From Chloroflexota bacterium (lineage in GTDB: Bacteria > Chloroflexota > Anaerolineae > Aggregatilineales > Phototrophicaceae), in NCBI GenBank assembly GCA_013388735.1, contig JACAES010000094.1:20099-84098 (forward strand): a DNA stretch of 64,000 bases, given 5' to 3'. Position numbers and translations under genes: made by a program. Shown here piece after piece: positions 34,355 through 41,846 of the stretch (within the stretch, counting starts at the first letter, position 1; each line of letters starts with the position of its first letter). Under the pieces are notes generated by a model that worked only from the letters and a program-made list of their open reading frames with translations, had not been told where the DNA came from and made no database searches.

Positions 34355-35107
34355 CTAAGGGGCGATGTCCCAGGCGGCCAGGTCGGCCAGGAAACGATGC
34401 GCGGTCAGGTCGAGGTGGATGGGCGTCAGGCTGGCGTAGCCGTTATGCACCGCCCACAGGTCTGTGCCTTCTTCTTCGGTTCGACCGCCCGGCTCCGGCC
34501 CAACGATGCGTACAATATCGCCATCACGTTCCATCTCGTCGGTATAAATCCGCACGCCCTGGCGGGTGAGCCGCAGCCCTTTGATGCCCCGCCCGGCGGG
34601 CAGATTCAGATTGAGGATGGTGAAGGGCGGCAGACCTTTTTCCAGCACGCGCCGCACCACCCGCACGGCCATCTCTGCCGCCGGTTCGTATTCGGCCAGT
34701 GTATCGGCAGTGCGGGACGCCAGCGATACCGCCACCGCCGGGATGCCCTGAATGGTGGACTCCAGCGCCGCCGTCACCGTGCCGCTGTAGGTGATGTCCT
34801 GCCCCATGTTCGCGCCGCGATTGATGCCGGATACGACGATATTGGGCGGCCAGTTCACCAGCCCCAGCGCGGCCAGCGCGATACAGTCCGACGGCGAACT
34901 GTCCACCGCCGTCGCCGGCGTGCCATCCTGCAAAACCGCCTGGCTCACCCGGATGTCCTGAAAGAGCGTTTTACGGTGGCCAATGGCGCTCTGGTTGCGC
35001 AGCGGCGCGATCACCCCCACCGTGCCAAGCTGTCGCATAGCCTGTGTCAGCGCAAACAGCCCCGGCGCGGTTACACCATCGTCGTTGGTCACCAGGATAT
35101 AGGTCAC
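34355..35107 (-). CDS. surE: 5'/3'-nucleotidase SurE
   Basis: A 250-residue SurE. The GTG at 35107 is taken as the start because it gives the canonical TYILVTNDDGVTAPG N-terminus and GAGGTGG lies just upstream; an in-frame start at 35161 would add 18 atypical residues. The metal-site residues are present: the Asp pair in NDDG, the Ser in RNQSAIG and the Asn in VSGINRGANMG. The enzyme removes phosphate from nucleoside monophosphates and short polyphosphates. It could feed nucleosides to the phosphorylase and microcompartment enzymes, but that link is speculative. Confidence 0.94.
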   Translation of the reverse strand: MTYILVTNDDGVTAPGLFALTQAMRQLGTVGVIAPLRNQSAIGHRKTLFQDIRVSQAVLQDGTPATAVDSSPSDCIALAALGLVNWPPNIVVSGINRGANMGQDITYSGTVTAALESTIQGIPAVAVSLASRTADTLAEYEPAAEMAVRVVRRVLEKGLPPFTILNLNLPAGRGIKGLRLTRQGVRIYTDEMERDGDIVRIVGPEPGGRTEEEGTDLWAVHNGYASLTPIHLDLTAHRFLADLAAWDIAP

Positions 35108-35355
35108 TTCTTCCACCTCTTTTGGCGTTGGGTTAACCTGCCCATAACCGGACAGGGGCATAATAGACCATATGAGCGCAGGCTAAACGTTGACAAGCAT
35201 TGAGGCCTTTGCTCTGTGCATTCTGGATAATGTATTGTAAGCTGGTTGCAGAGTATATCTGGGAGGAAAGCAAAAGTCGAATGGGATGGCAGGGGCATGA
35301 TAACACGCGCCCGGCCTGAACCCGCCGACGTAACGTATGAGTGAGAGGAATCGGA

Positions 35356-36345
35356 ATGTCCGACGACTCGTTTAAAATGAACTACAGCGAGGGAATCAAC
35401 GTCTATCAGAGCGCGCGTCGTCGCGCCTTCTGGCAGGATGTGATCGGCCTGCTGCGGAATAAACCGGCGGAACTGCTGAGTTTCGATGACATCAAAACGC
35501 GCCTGCGCCTGCGCGAGGAAAGCTACAAAGGGCTGCAAGACGTACCCCTGGATCGTATCGTCGGCAGCGTGGGACGCTACCGCGATTTCACCAGCAGCTT
35601 TCTACCCAAAAGCAGCACATCCCAGGATCGCTGGAGCCGGGTTTACGCCCAGGTTCACAGCATGGAGGGCGTGCCGCCGATTGAACTGTACAAAGTGGAC
35701 GACGTGTATTTCGTGCGGGATGGCAACCACCGAGTATCGGTCGCGCGGCAGCTTGGGGCCAAAACCATCCAGGCGCACGTGACCGAACTGCGCACGCTGG
35801 TTGACCTGGAGCCGGGCATGACGCGCGAGCAGCTTGACGCCGCCGCCGCCCATGCTGCCTTCCTGGAAGAAACCGGGCTGAAGAACACACGCCCGCATCA
35901 TCAGTCTATGCTGCTTTCCGAGCCGTCGCGCTACAACGATCTGATGGGGCATATCTACCTGCACCAGAACATCATGGAACACACACGCGGCGAGGGCGTT
36001 ACTTTTGAAGAAGCCGCCGCCGACTGGTACGATAATGTGTACCGTCCGGCGGTCACGCTCATTCGTAAGTACGATGTGCTGTCGCACCTGCCCAAACGCA
36101 CCGAGGCCGACCTGTACCTGTGGATGGTGGATCATCTGCGGGAAGTGCGTGAGGAATATGGCGAGGAAGCGCCCACCCGCAGCTTCAGCAAAGCGCTGGA
36201 GGACTTTCTGGTTAAGTCCAGACTGCCCGTGCCGGACGATCTGCGCCAAGAGGACGACCAGTCGGTCATGCTGACGCGCACCCAGGTGATGCGCGCGGTG
36301 GCACTGGCGCGCGCACGCGAGGAAGCCGAACAGCCGGAAGCCTGA
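35356..36345 (+). CDS. ParB-like-fold protein of unknown function
   Basis: A 329-residue protein starting at the ATG at 35356 (AGAGG eight bases upstream). Residues 25-160 contain LLSFDDIKTRLRLREESYKGLQDVPLDRIVGSVGRYRDF and later VDDVYFVRDGNHRVSVARQLGAKTIQAHV. The latter matches the ParB/Sulfiredoxin N-terminal fold, with the DGNHR box that binds nucleotide in ParB proteins. The same N-terminal unit occurs in DUF4032 proteins. The C-terminal half is helical and acidic with no recognised DNA-binding motif. No partner genes point to a function. Confidence 0.7.
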   Translation: MSDDSFKMNYSEGINVYQSARRRAFWQDVIGLLRNKPAELLSFDDIKTRLRLREESYKGLQDVPLDRIVGSVGRYRDFTSSFLPKSSTSQDRWSRVYAQVHSMEGVPPIELYKVDDVYFVRDGNHRVSVARQLGAKTIQAHVTELRTLVDLEPGMTREQLDAAAAHAAFLEETGLKNTRPHHQSMLLSEPSRYNDLMGHIYLHQNIMEHTRGEGVTFEEAAADWYDNVYRPAVTLIRKYDVLSHLPKRTEADLYLWMVDHLREVREEYGEEAPTRSFSKALEDFLVKSRLPVPDDLRQEDDQSVMLTRTQVMRAVALARAREEAEQPEA

Positions 36346-36370
36346 AACCCCGCAAGCTAAACAACAGCCT

Positions 36371-36871
36371 TTATACCCGGCGCGCGGCCAGCCCCAGCCA
36401 TTCGGAATCCGGCTGGCACGGCGCGCCGGCCAGGTCGCTGTAACGCCCGGCCACCTCGAATCCCTGCCGCTGTAAAACCGCGCTGATCGCTTCCGGGGTG
36501 TAATAATGCGACCAGATGCGATATTCGGTCACATCGCCGGAGTCCTCGATCACGAGGTACTGCTCCAGGCCGGTTTTGTGTTCCGGGTATCGGTGATGCC
36601 GGTACAGCGCCAGGTACGGCGACGGTTTCCAAAAGCCGCCTGCCACGTCCACCGACCAACCGGCGGCGGGCCGGCGATATTCGGAATGCTGCGGCGTCAT
36701 CACATCAAAGAAGAAGTACGCGCCGGGGCGCAGCGCGCCGCGGAAGTTTTGCAGCACGGCGTCCCGGTCGGCGTCGTTTAACACGCACAGGTCGCCGCAG
36801 ATCAGTACGGCGGCAGGTCGAGCGTCCGGTAGTCGGCCTGGATGCAGGCGGTCATTTTCGATCAGGCGCAC
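36371..36871 (-). pseudogene. 5'-truncated, probably frameshifted SAM-dependent methyltransferase
   Basis: The frame encodes the C-terminal part of a class I methyltransferase. ICGDLCVLNDADRDAVLQNF, ALRPGAYFFFDVMTP and WSHYYTPEAISAVLQRQGFEV match the family, but the SAM-binding motif I region is absent. Just upstream (about 36795-36850) the expected protein sequence, CIQADYRTLDLPPY, appears in a different frame, so there is at least one frameshift near 36805. The reading begins 21 bases after the stop of the acyltransferase gene. This is a remnant rather than a working gene, unless the frame break is a sequencing error. Confidence 0.6.
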
Positions 36872-36891
36872 ACGCAGCCTGCTTTATAGTG

Positions 36892-37482
36892 TTATAATGT
36901 GATGTCGCTCATTTTTTCGGGATGTCGCCCGGTGATGCCGGTATAAAAGGCGCGGATGATCGCCATGTCGGCCTCGATGTCGCCGGACGGTTCGATCACT
37001 GGGCCAAGCCCGGCTGACCGTCGCGGGTAGTCAATGAAGCCCAGCACCAGCGGCACGCCCGCCCCCAGCGCGATGTGATAGAAGCCGGTTTTCCAGCGGG
37101 CGGCTTTGCTGCGCGTGCCTTCCGGCGCCACCACCAACACCCAGCGTTCGTGATCGTGGAAGCTCTGGATCGCCTGCTGAACGGCGTTGTGGCTGGCGCT
37201 GCGATTGATGGGAACGCCGCCCAACGCGCGCAGGATGAAGCCGAAGGGCGGCCTGAACAGCGTATGTTTGCCCATCCAGCGCAGCCGGACGCGCAGCACC
37301 AGCGCCATCAGAATCACGATCAGGCCGTCCCAATTCGACGTATGCGGCGCAGCAACCACCACGAACTGCGCCCGCGGAGGGACGCTGCCCTCAGGACGCC
37401 AGCCGAGCAGGCGAAAGAGCAGACGGGCCAGGGTGGAGAGGATGATATTCACTTCGGGCGAACGGGCTGCCGTTGGGGTCAT
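36892..37482 (-). CDS. Lysophospholipid acyltransferase-like protein (PlsC family)
   Basis: A 196-residue protein. PHTSNWDG is the catalytic HxxxxD box (HTSNWD), GGVPINRSASHNA is the second PlsC block and VAPEGTRSKAARWKTGFYHIA the third. The family transfers acyl chains to lysophosphatidic acid or related lipids at the cytosolic membrane face. It is slightly shorter than typical PlsC and has one short N-terminal hydrophobic segment. Its ATG overlaps the stop of the upstream TIR gene by four bases (ATGA), so the two are translationally coupled, which is unusual for a lipid enzyme. Confidence 0.9.
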   Translation of the reverse strand: MTPTAARSPEVNIILSTLARLLFRLLGWRPEGSVPPRAQFVVVAAPHTSNWDGLIVILMALVLRVRLRWMGKHTLFRPPFGFILRALGGVPINRSASHNAVQQAIQSFHDHERWVLVVAPEGTRSKAARWKTGFYHIALGAGVPLVLGFIDYPRRSAGLGPVIEPSGDIEADMAIIRAFYTGITGRHPEKMSDITL

Positions 37483-38903
37483 AATGATTTTTGCGCTTTC
37501 AGCGCGTCGAGCGCCTGCGCCAGGGCGGTTTCTACATCTTTGATCTTTTTATACCGGATCGGGGCCGGTTTGCTCAGTTCCAGCGTCGGCGACGAGCCGA
37601 CCTGCGCGATCAGAATCGTCGGGCGGCCTTTGCCCCAGGCGTAACCCAGCTGCAGGTACACACGCGGATCGGCATGGGTCAGGTCGGCCACCACCGCCGA
37701 GGCAGCATCAATGCGCTTTTTGACCTGTTCCAGCACTTCTTCCAGCAGGATGTCGTCGTCCACGCGCACGCACAGCAGCCCGCGCGCATGAACCGCCCCC
37801 TGAATGCCGTAGTGATAAAAGTCATCCAGGCTTTCATCTGCCGCCATAATCACGTATACAAACGGCTTGGTTTCGGATTGAGCGCCGGCGGCTTCGATGC
37901 GCGCTTCGGCGGCGGTCTGCCGGTCGCCCCGCATGTGGACGAGCGACAGCCGGTACAGGCCGTCCTCCAGGCGTTCGGCATAATCCACCCCGGCTAACTG
38001 AGCCTGTAATGCCTCGCGCATGTGCATCGCCCGGTCGGGATTATGCTCGACCAGGGTGATCCGGTCGAGGGCGGGCGGCAGGTGTCCGGCGCGGATGGCG
38101 TCCACGTAACCGCCGAACTGGGCAGCCAGCGCCTCGATTTCATCAAAACCTGCGCCCGGCCCGTTCAGATTCATGATAAGGTGTCGGGCATCTGGTGTAT
38201 CCTGCTTCAGGGCTGCCAGGACATGGGCGCTGTATTCGCGGATGCCGGTGTATCCCATCTGGATAAGCCGAGGCAGCCCGACAAACAGCGCCTGCCGCGC
38301 GCCGATTGTCCCCTGAGTAGGCGTTAAGCTGTGTTCGCCCAGGGGCGGCGACAGCTGTTCAATCGGGACGCCGATTTTAACCAGCCGTTCGGCCACTGCC
38401 CGCGCCGGGCCGCTGTGAGTCTGACGAACGACGCTGTAACGCAACGCCACCACATCGGCTTCGATGGCGAGCAGGTCGCCGCAGATGATGGCGAAGTCTA
38501 ACACACGGCCTCTGCCGGAGCGCGGCACGCGGCTGCCCAGCGCGTTCAGAAAATGCGCCGACGGCGTGGCCCGCAGCCCGCCGCGCATGTCTTCGTACTG
38601 AATATTGGCCAGCCGTGACCAGGGTTCGCCGGCCAGCAGCACCGGGAAAATCGGGCGCTTGCGGCCTTCCGCCAGCAGGATTTCGCGTTCCACCCAGTCA
38701 GACTCGTAAGCCTGCGGCGACATGATGACCACGAAGGCGGCGCAGTTCTCGATATTCTGCTCGATGCTTTTCCACCAGCGCGCGCTGGGCGGCAGTTGGG
38801 CTTCATCCATCCAGACCGCAAAACCTTCGCCTTCCAGCAGCGCCCGCAGATAGCGCGCGAAGGCAAGGTTCTGTTTGCTGTAGCTGATAAAAATGTGGGA
38901 CAT
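37479..38903 (-). CDS. Three-domain TIR protein (TIR, macro-like, deoxyribosyltransferase-like)
   Basis: A 474-residue protein; ATG at 38903 with GGACAGG upstream. Residues 2-130 are TIR: SHIFISYSKQN, AVWMDEAQLPPSARWW and SPQAYESDWVEREILLA with the catalytic-type Glu74. The middle (about 135-310) contains VLDFAIICGDLLAIEADVVALRYS, GTIGARQALFVGLPRL and RHLIMNLNGPGAGFDE, which I compare with macro-type ADP-ribose-binding domains. The last 120 residues (FVYVIMAADESLDDFYHYGI, AASAVVADLTHADPRVYLQLGYAWGKGRP) resemble nucleoside deoxyribosyltransferase-like domains found in bacterial immune proteins. TIR is secure; the other two assignments are by eye. The downstream acyltransferase is coupled to it. 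Confidence 0.8.
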   Translation of the reverse strand: MSHIFISYSKQNLAFARYLRALLEGEGFAVWMDEAQLPPSARWWKSIEQNIENCAAFVVIMSPQAYESDWVEREILLAEGRKRPIFPVLLAGEPWSRLANIQYEDMRGGLRATPSAHFLNALGSRVPRSGRGRVLDFAIICGDLLAIEADVVALRYSVVRQTHSGPARAVAERLVKIGVPIEQLSPPLGEHSLTPTQGTIGARQALFVGLPRLIQMGYTGIREYSAHVLAALKQDTPDARHLIMNLNGPGAGFDEIEALAAQFGGYVDAIRAGHLPPALDRITLVEHNPDRAMHMREALQAQLAGVDYAERLEDGLYRLSLVHMRGDRQTAAEARIEAAGAQSETKPFVYVIMAADESLDDFYHYGIQGAVHARGLLCVRVDDDILLEEVLEQVKKRIDAASAVVADLTHADPRVYLQLGYAWGKGRPTILIAQVGSSPTLELSKPAPIRYKKIKDVETALAQALDALKAQKSL

Positions 38904-38940
38904 AAACACCTGTCCTGGTTAAAGGCGCCCAAATCTGAAT

Positions 38941-38946
38941 TATAAT
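38941..38946 (+). promoter_or_regulatory. -10 box upstream of the cytidylate-kinase-like gene
   Basis: A perfect TATAAT lies 35 bases before the ATG at 38982. No good -35 box is seen at the expected distance. The gene's ribosome site (GGGAGGTG) is strong. Confidence 0.4.
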
Positions 38947-38981
38947 AAAGATAACCGCTTGTTGGTATTGGGAGGTGCGGT

Positions 38982-39641
38982 ATGTCCGCTATCACCATTT
39001 CTCGTCAATATGGCAGCGGTGGAAATGTCATTGCCGTGCGGGTGAGTGAAATCCTGGGCTACCGGATTCTGGATCGGCGGCTCATCATGCAGGCGGCTGC
39101 CGAAGCCGGCCTGCCGGAGCAGGGCTTTGTGGACATTTCCGAACAGGAATTTAAAGTCAAGGGGTTTCGTGACCGTCTGGTCGAACTCATCTTCGGGCCG
39201 GTTCTCAGCCATAAAAGCGCGCCCCCCAAACTATCCTGGGGTGGATTGGAAGCACAAATGGACGCCGACTGGTTTGTCGAACTGGTGAACGCGACCGTAT
39301 TGAGCGCCTACCAGCAGGGCGGCGTCATCATCATCGGGCGCGGCGGCCAGGTCATCCTCAGAGACAAACCGGGCGTGTTACACACGCGCATCGAAGCGCC
39401 GATTGAAACGCGCATCCAGCGGGTACAGCAGGCGGAAGGGGTGAACGAAATCACCGCCCGCCAGCGTATAGACGAACACGACCAGGCCAGCGCCCGCTAC
39501 CTGCGGCAGAACTTCAAGGTGCAGTGGGACGATCCGCTGCTCTATCACCTGGTCATCAACACCGGCAAATGGAACATGGAGTCCGCCGCGCACATCATCG
39601 TTGAGGCAGCCAAGATTACGCAGGCCGTACCGACCGCGTAA
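38982..39641 (+). CDS. Cytidylate kinase-like P-loop protein
   Basis: A 219-residue member of the cytidylate-kinase-like (Cytidylate_kin2) family. It starts MSAITISRQYGSGGNVIAVRVSEILGY, where ISRQYGSGGN is the modified P-loop of this group. GYRILDRRLIMQAA and GGVIIIGRGGQVILRD follow, then RIQRVQQAEGVNEITARQRIDEHDQASARYLRQNF as the lid-like region. The family resembles CMP kinases but its substrates are unknown. A terminator follows immediately, so it is a single-gene unit. Confidence 0.88.
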   Translation: MSAITISRQYGSGGNVIAVRVSEILGYRILDRRLIMQAAAEAGLPEQGFVDISEQEFKVKGFRDRLVELIFGPVLSHKSAPPKLSWGGLEAQMDADWFVELVNATVLSAYQQGGVIIIGRGGQVILRDKPGVLHTRIEAPIETRIQRVQQAEGVNEITARQRIDEHDQASARYLRQNFKVQWDDPLLYHLVINTGKWNMESAAHIIVEAAKITQAVPTA

Positions 39642-39663
39642 ATGCCCGCCTCGCCAGAACGAC

Positions 39664-39699
39664 CGAAGCGGCTCGCCCCCGGCGGGCTGCTTCGTTTTT
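39664..39699 (+). terminator. Rho-independent terminator after the kinase-like gene
   Basis: CGAAGC (39664-39669) pairs with GCTTCG (39689-39694), and the stem continues inward as a G+C-rich helix of about 14 pairs in total. TTTTT (39695-39699) follows. It ends the plus-strand transcript 23 bases after the stop at 39641. Confidence 0.8.
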
Positions 39700-39715
39700 G
39701 CCGCCTGCCGCCGGC

Positions 39716-40369
39716 CTACAGTGCCCGGATAACCCGCGCCGGGTTTCCTGCCGCGATCACGCCGGGCGGCACATCCCGCGTGACCACACTGCCCGCGCCG
39801 ATGACACAGCCCACGCCGAGCGAGACTCCTTTCAGAATTAAACACTGCATCCCGATGAATACATCATCCTCGATGGTGATGGGCGCGGTTGCGCCGTCCA
39901 GCGGGGCGGCCCGGCGGCGCGCCGGGTCAAGCGGGTGGAAGTCGGTATCGGCGATAATCGTGTTTGCGCCAACGGTGACGCGGCTGCCGATGATGATCCG
40001 TTCTTCGGCGATGATGCCGCCGCCGGTCATGCCGAAGTCGTCGCCGATACGCAGAACCGCGCCGGGACGGCGGGTGCTAAGGATGACCGGATGCTGCGGG
40101 CCGAGCGGGTTGCTGCGAACGGTCGAGCGCAGTTCCAGCCGCGCGCCGATGAGCAGTGTGCTGCGGCGGTGCTTCTGGATGATGGGCAGGCCGTAGAGCT
40201 TCCAGCCCACGCCCCAGGCCACCCCCGCCAGCGCAAATTGCAGCCGCGCCAGCGGCAGCAGCAGCCGGCGTTCCAGTTCGTTAACCGCCTTCCAGGGCAT
40301 ATCCAGCGCCATCTGCATGGCAGAAGCCGCCGACAGCGGCTCAAGCGGGGCGGGGTCAAAATCGGCCAT
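39716..40369 (-). CDS. Left-handed beta-helix (hexapeptide) acyltransferase
   Basis: A 217-residue protein. The C-terminal 150 residues are hexapeptide repeats: LLIGARLELRSTVRSNPLGPQ, GMTGGGIIAEERIIIGSRVTVGANTIIADTDFHPLDP, PITIEDDVFIGMQCLILKGVSLGVGCVIGAGSVVTRDVPPGVIAAGNPARVI. This is the WbbJ/Maa type that acetylates sugars, using the His in DTDFHP as likely catalytic residue. The N-terminal 60 residues are helical with one hydrophobic stretch. The start lies three bases after the stop of the RlmD-like gene, so the two are coupled. A role in surface polysaccharide is likely. Confidence 0.88.
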   Translation of the reverse strand: MADFDPAPLEPLSAASAMQMALDMPWKAVNELERRLLLPLARLQFALAGVAWGVGWKLYGLPIIQKHRRSTLLIGARLELRSTVRSNPLGPQHPVILSTRRPGAVLRIGDDFGMTGGGIIAEERIIIGSRVTVGANTIIADTDFHPLDPARRRAAPLDGATAPITIEDDVFIGMQCLILKGVSLGVGCVIGAGSVVTRDVPPGVIAAGNPARVIRAL

Positions 40370-40372
40370 GCT

Positions 40373-41620
40373 TCACTTTCGCTCAAACATGGCGACGGCA
40401 TCCACCAGATACGTCTGCGGCGTCAGATCAACCGGCTGGACGTACAGCAGCCGGTAGCCTGCCGCCGCCAGACGCTTGCCGTCGCGCGCCAGCGTAGACG
40501 GGTCGGCGCTGACGTACACTAGGCGCGGCACGTTCAGGTCAAGCAGGCCGTCCAGCGCCGCGCGGCTGAGGCCGTCGGGGGGCGGATCCAGCACCGCCGC
40601 GTCGTAGCGGTCGTCCAGCGCATCCAGCACATCCTCGACCGCGCCCTCGAAAATATCCACATTATCGAAATCGGCCAGATTTTCGTCGGCATCGCTGGCG
40701 GCGGGCGGGTAACTTTCGACCAGCGTTACCAGCCGGGCGCGCGGCGCGATGAAAGCGGCGAACAGGCCGACGCCCGCGTACAGGTCAAGCACCGCCGGGC
40801 TGTCGCCCAGGTCGAGCGCGTCCATTACCGCCGAAACCAGCCCCTCAAGCTGCGACACATTAGGGCGGAAAAATGCGCCCGCCGTCACGCGGAAATTCCG
40901 CCCGCCGACCGTGTAACGCACGTGCGACTCGCCGATCAGGTTAACCGGCTCGTTATCCGGCAGCAGCAGGTTGACGCTGGCGGGCAGGTCGGCCAGCAGC
41001 TCCGGCGCGTCTTCGTTCACCATCGTCAGGATCAGCATGGGCGCGCCGCCCGTGCCGATCTGTAACTTGATTCGTTCGACCCCCGCCAGTTCGTTCAGGT
41101 CAAGCGCGTCTTTCAGCGCCAGCAAATCCGGGTGCAGGATAAAACACTCGTCAATCGTCACCAGCCGTATGGTCTCGGCGGATGGCAAAGCCAGCCGGGG
41201 CGTGCCGTCCGGCGTGGTCACGTCAAAGGTCATGTGATGGTTGTAGTGCCATTCCAGCGGGGACGGTTTCACCGGGCGCACGTCGGCCTCGTCAAAACCG
41301 CCGATGCGCGCCAGTTGGTCGGCCAGCACATCCTGTTTGAGCAAAAGCTGCGCCGGGTAGGCGATATGCTGCCACTGGCAGCGCCCGCAGCGCCCCGGCC
41401 CGAAATGCGGGCAGCGGGGGAATACCCGGTCGGCAGACGCTTCGACCAGCTGGACGCCCTCGGCAAAGGTGACGCGGCCTTTTTCGCCGGTCACGCGCAC
41501 CAGGGCGCGTTCGCCGGGGATGGTGTACGGCACAAACACCACCTGCCCGCTGTGCCGCCCGATGGCGCTTCCACCGTGCGCCATATCGGTCAGTTCCAGT
41601 TCAAAGGTTTCGTCCGGCAC
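40373..41620 (-). CDS. RlmD/RumA-like RNA m5U methyltransferase lacking the catalytic Cys
   Basis: A 415-residue protein with a TRAM domain (about 1-60), a Fe-S type cysteine cluster (CPHFGPGRCGRCQWQH plus a later ECFILHP) and a SAM-binding half (VLDLYAGVGLFAAFIA, AAVLDPPPDG). In RumA/TrmA enzymes a Cys in YVSCxPxTLARD attacks the uridine. Here that site reads YVSADPSTLARD, Ala372, codon GCC at 40505-40507. The general-base Glu near the end is replaced by Asp (TYLVDAVAMF). The fold is intact, so the protein may bind RNA or use another mechanism, but standard m5U chemistry should not work. Confidence 0.88.
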   Translation of the reverse strand: MPDETFELELTDMAHGGSAIGRHSGQVVFVPYTIPGERALVRVTGEKGRVTFAEGVQLVEASADRVFPRCPHFGPGRCGRCQWQHIAYPAQLLLKQDVLADQLARIGGFDEADVRPVKPSPLEWHYNHHMTFDVTTPDGTPRLALPSAETIRLVTIDECFILHPDLLALKDALDLNELAGVERIKLQIGTGGAPMLILTMVNEDAPELLADLPASVNLLLPDNEPVNLIGESHVRYTVGGRNFRVTAGAFFRPNVSQLEGLVSAVMDALDLGDSPAVLDLYAGVGLFAAFIAPRARLVTLVESYPPAASDADENLADFDNVDIFEGAVEDVLDALDDRYDAAVLDPPPDGLSRAALDGLLDLNVPRLVYVSADPSTLARDGKRLAAAGYRLLYVQPVDLTPQTYLVDAVAMFERK

Positions 41621-41692
41621 AGCCCCTCCGCCGACGGTATTTTTACGTGCGGCGGATTGTACCGCGCGCGGTTAAGCCCGCCAACCGCGCGG

Positions 41693-41716
41693 CTCAGGGC
41701 GCGGTCGCTTCCGGCG
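41693..41716. repeat. 24-bp direct repeat, left copy
   Basis: This sequence is identical to 43761-43784. The right copy is the final codons of the giant TIR gene (PEATAP and stop on the minus strand). The left copy reads the same SPEATAP-stop end on the minus strand with no gene attached. The pair flanks a 2.04-kb segment holding only the secreted-protein gene at 41847-43700. Confidence 0.6.
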
Positions 41717-41809
41717 ACCAATCACAATATGCCCGGACACTTCCTATGCTTAATAGCACAGATAACATTCAGTTAAACAAAACGCAAGTTTTTCTCCGAA
41801 CATCTTTTG

Positions 41810-41815
41810 TATAAT
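41810..41815 (+). promoter_or_regulatory. -10 box of the secreted-protein gene
   Basis: A TATAAT box follows an AT-rich stretch (41761-41809) and lies 31 bases before the ATG at 41847, with GAGG at 41836-41839 as ribosome site. No convincing -35 element is seen. Confidence 0.4.
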
Positions 41816-41846
41816 TAAAAGTAAGGTTCATTCTGAGGATGTTAAT

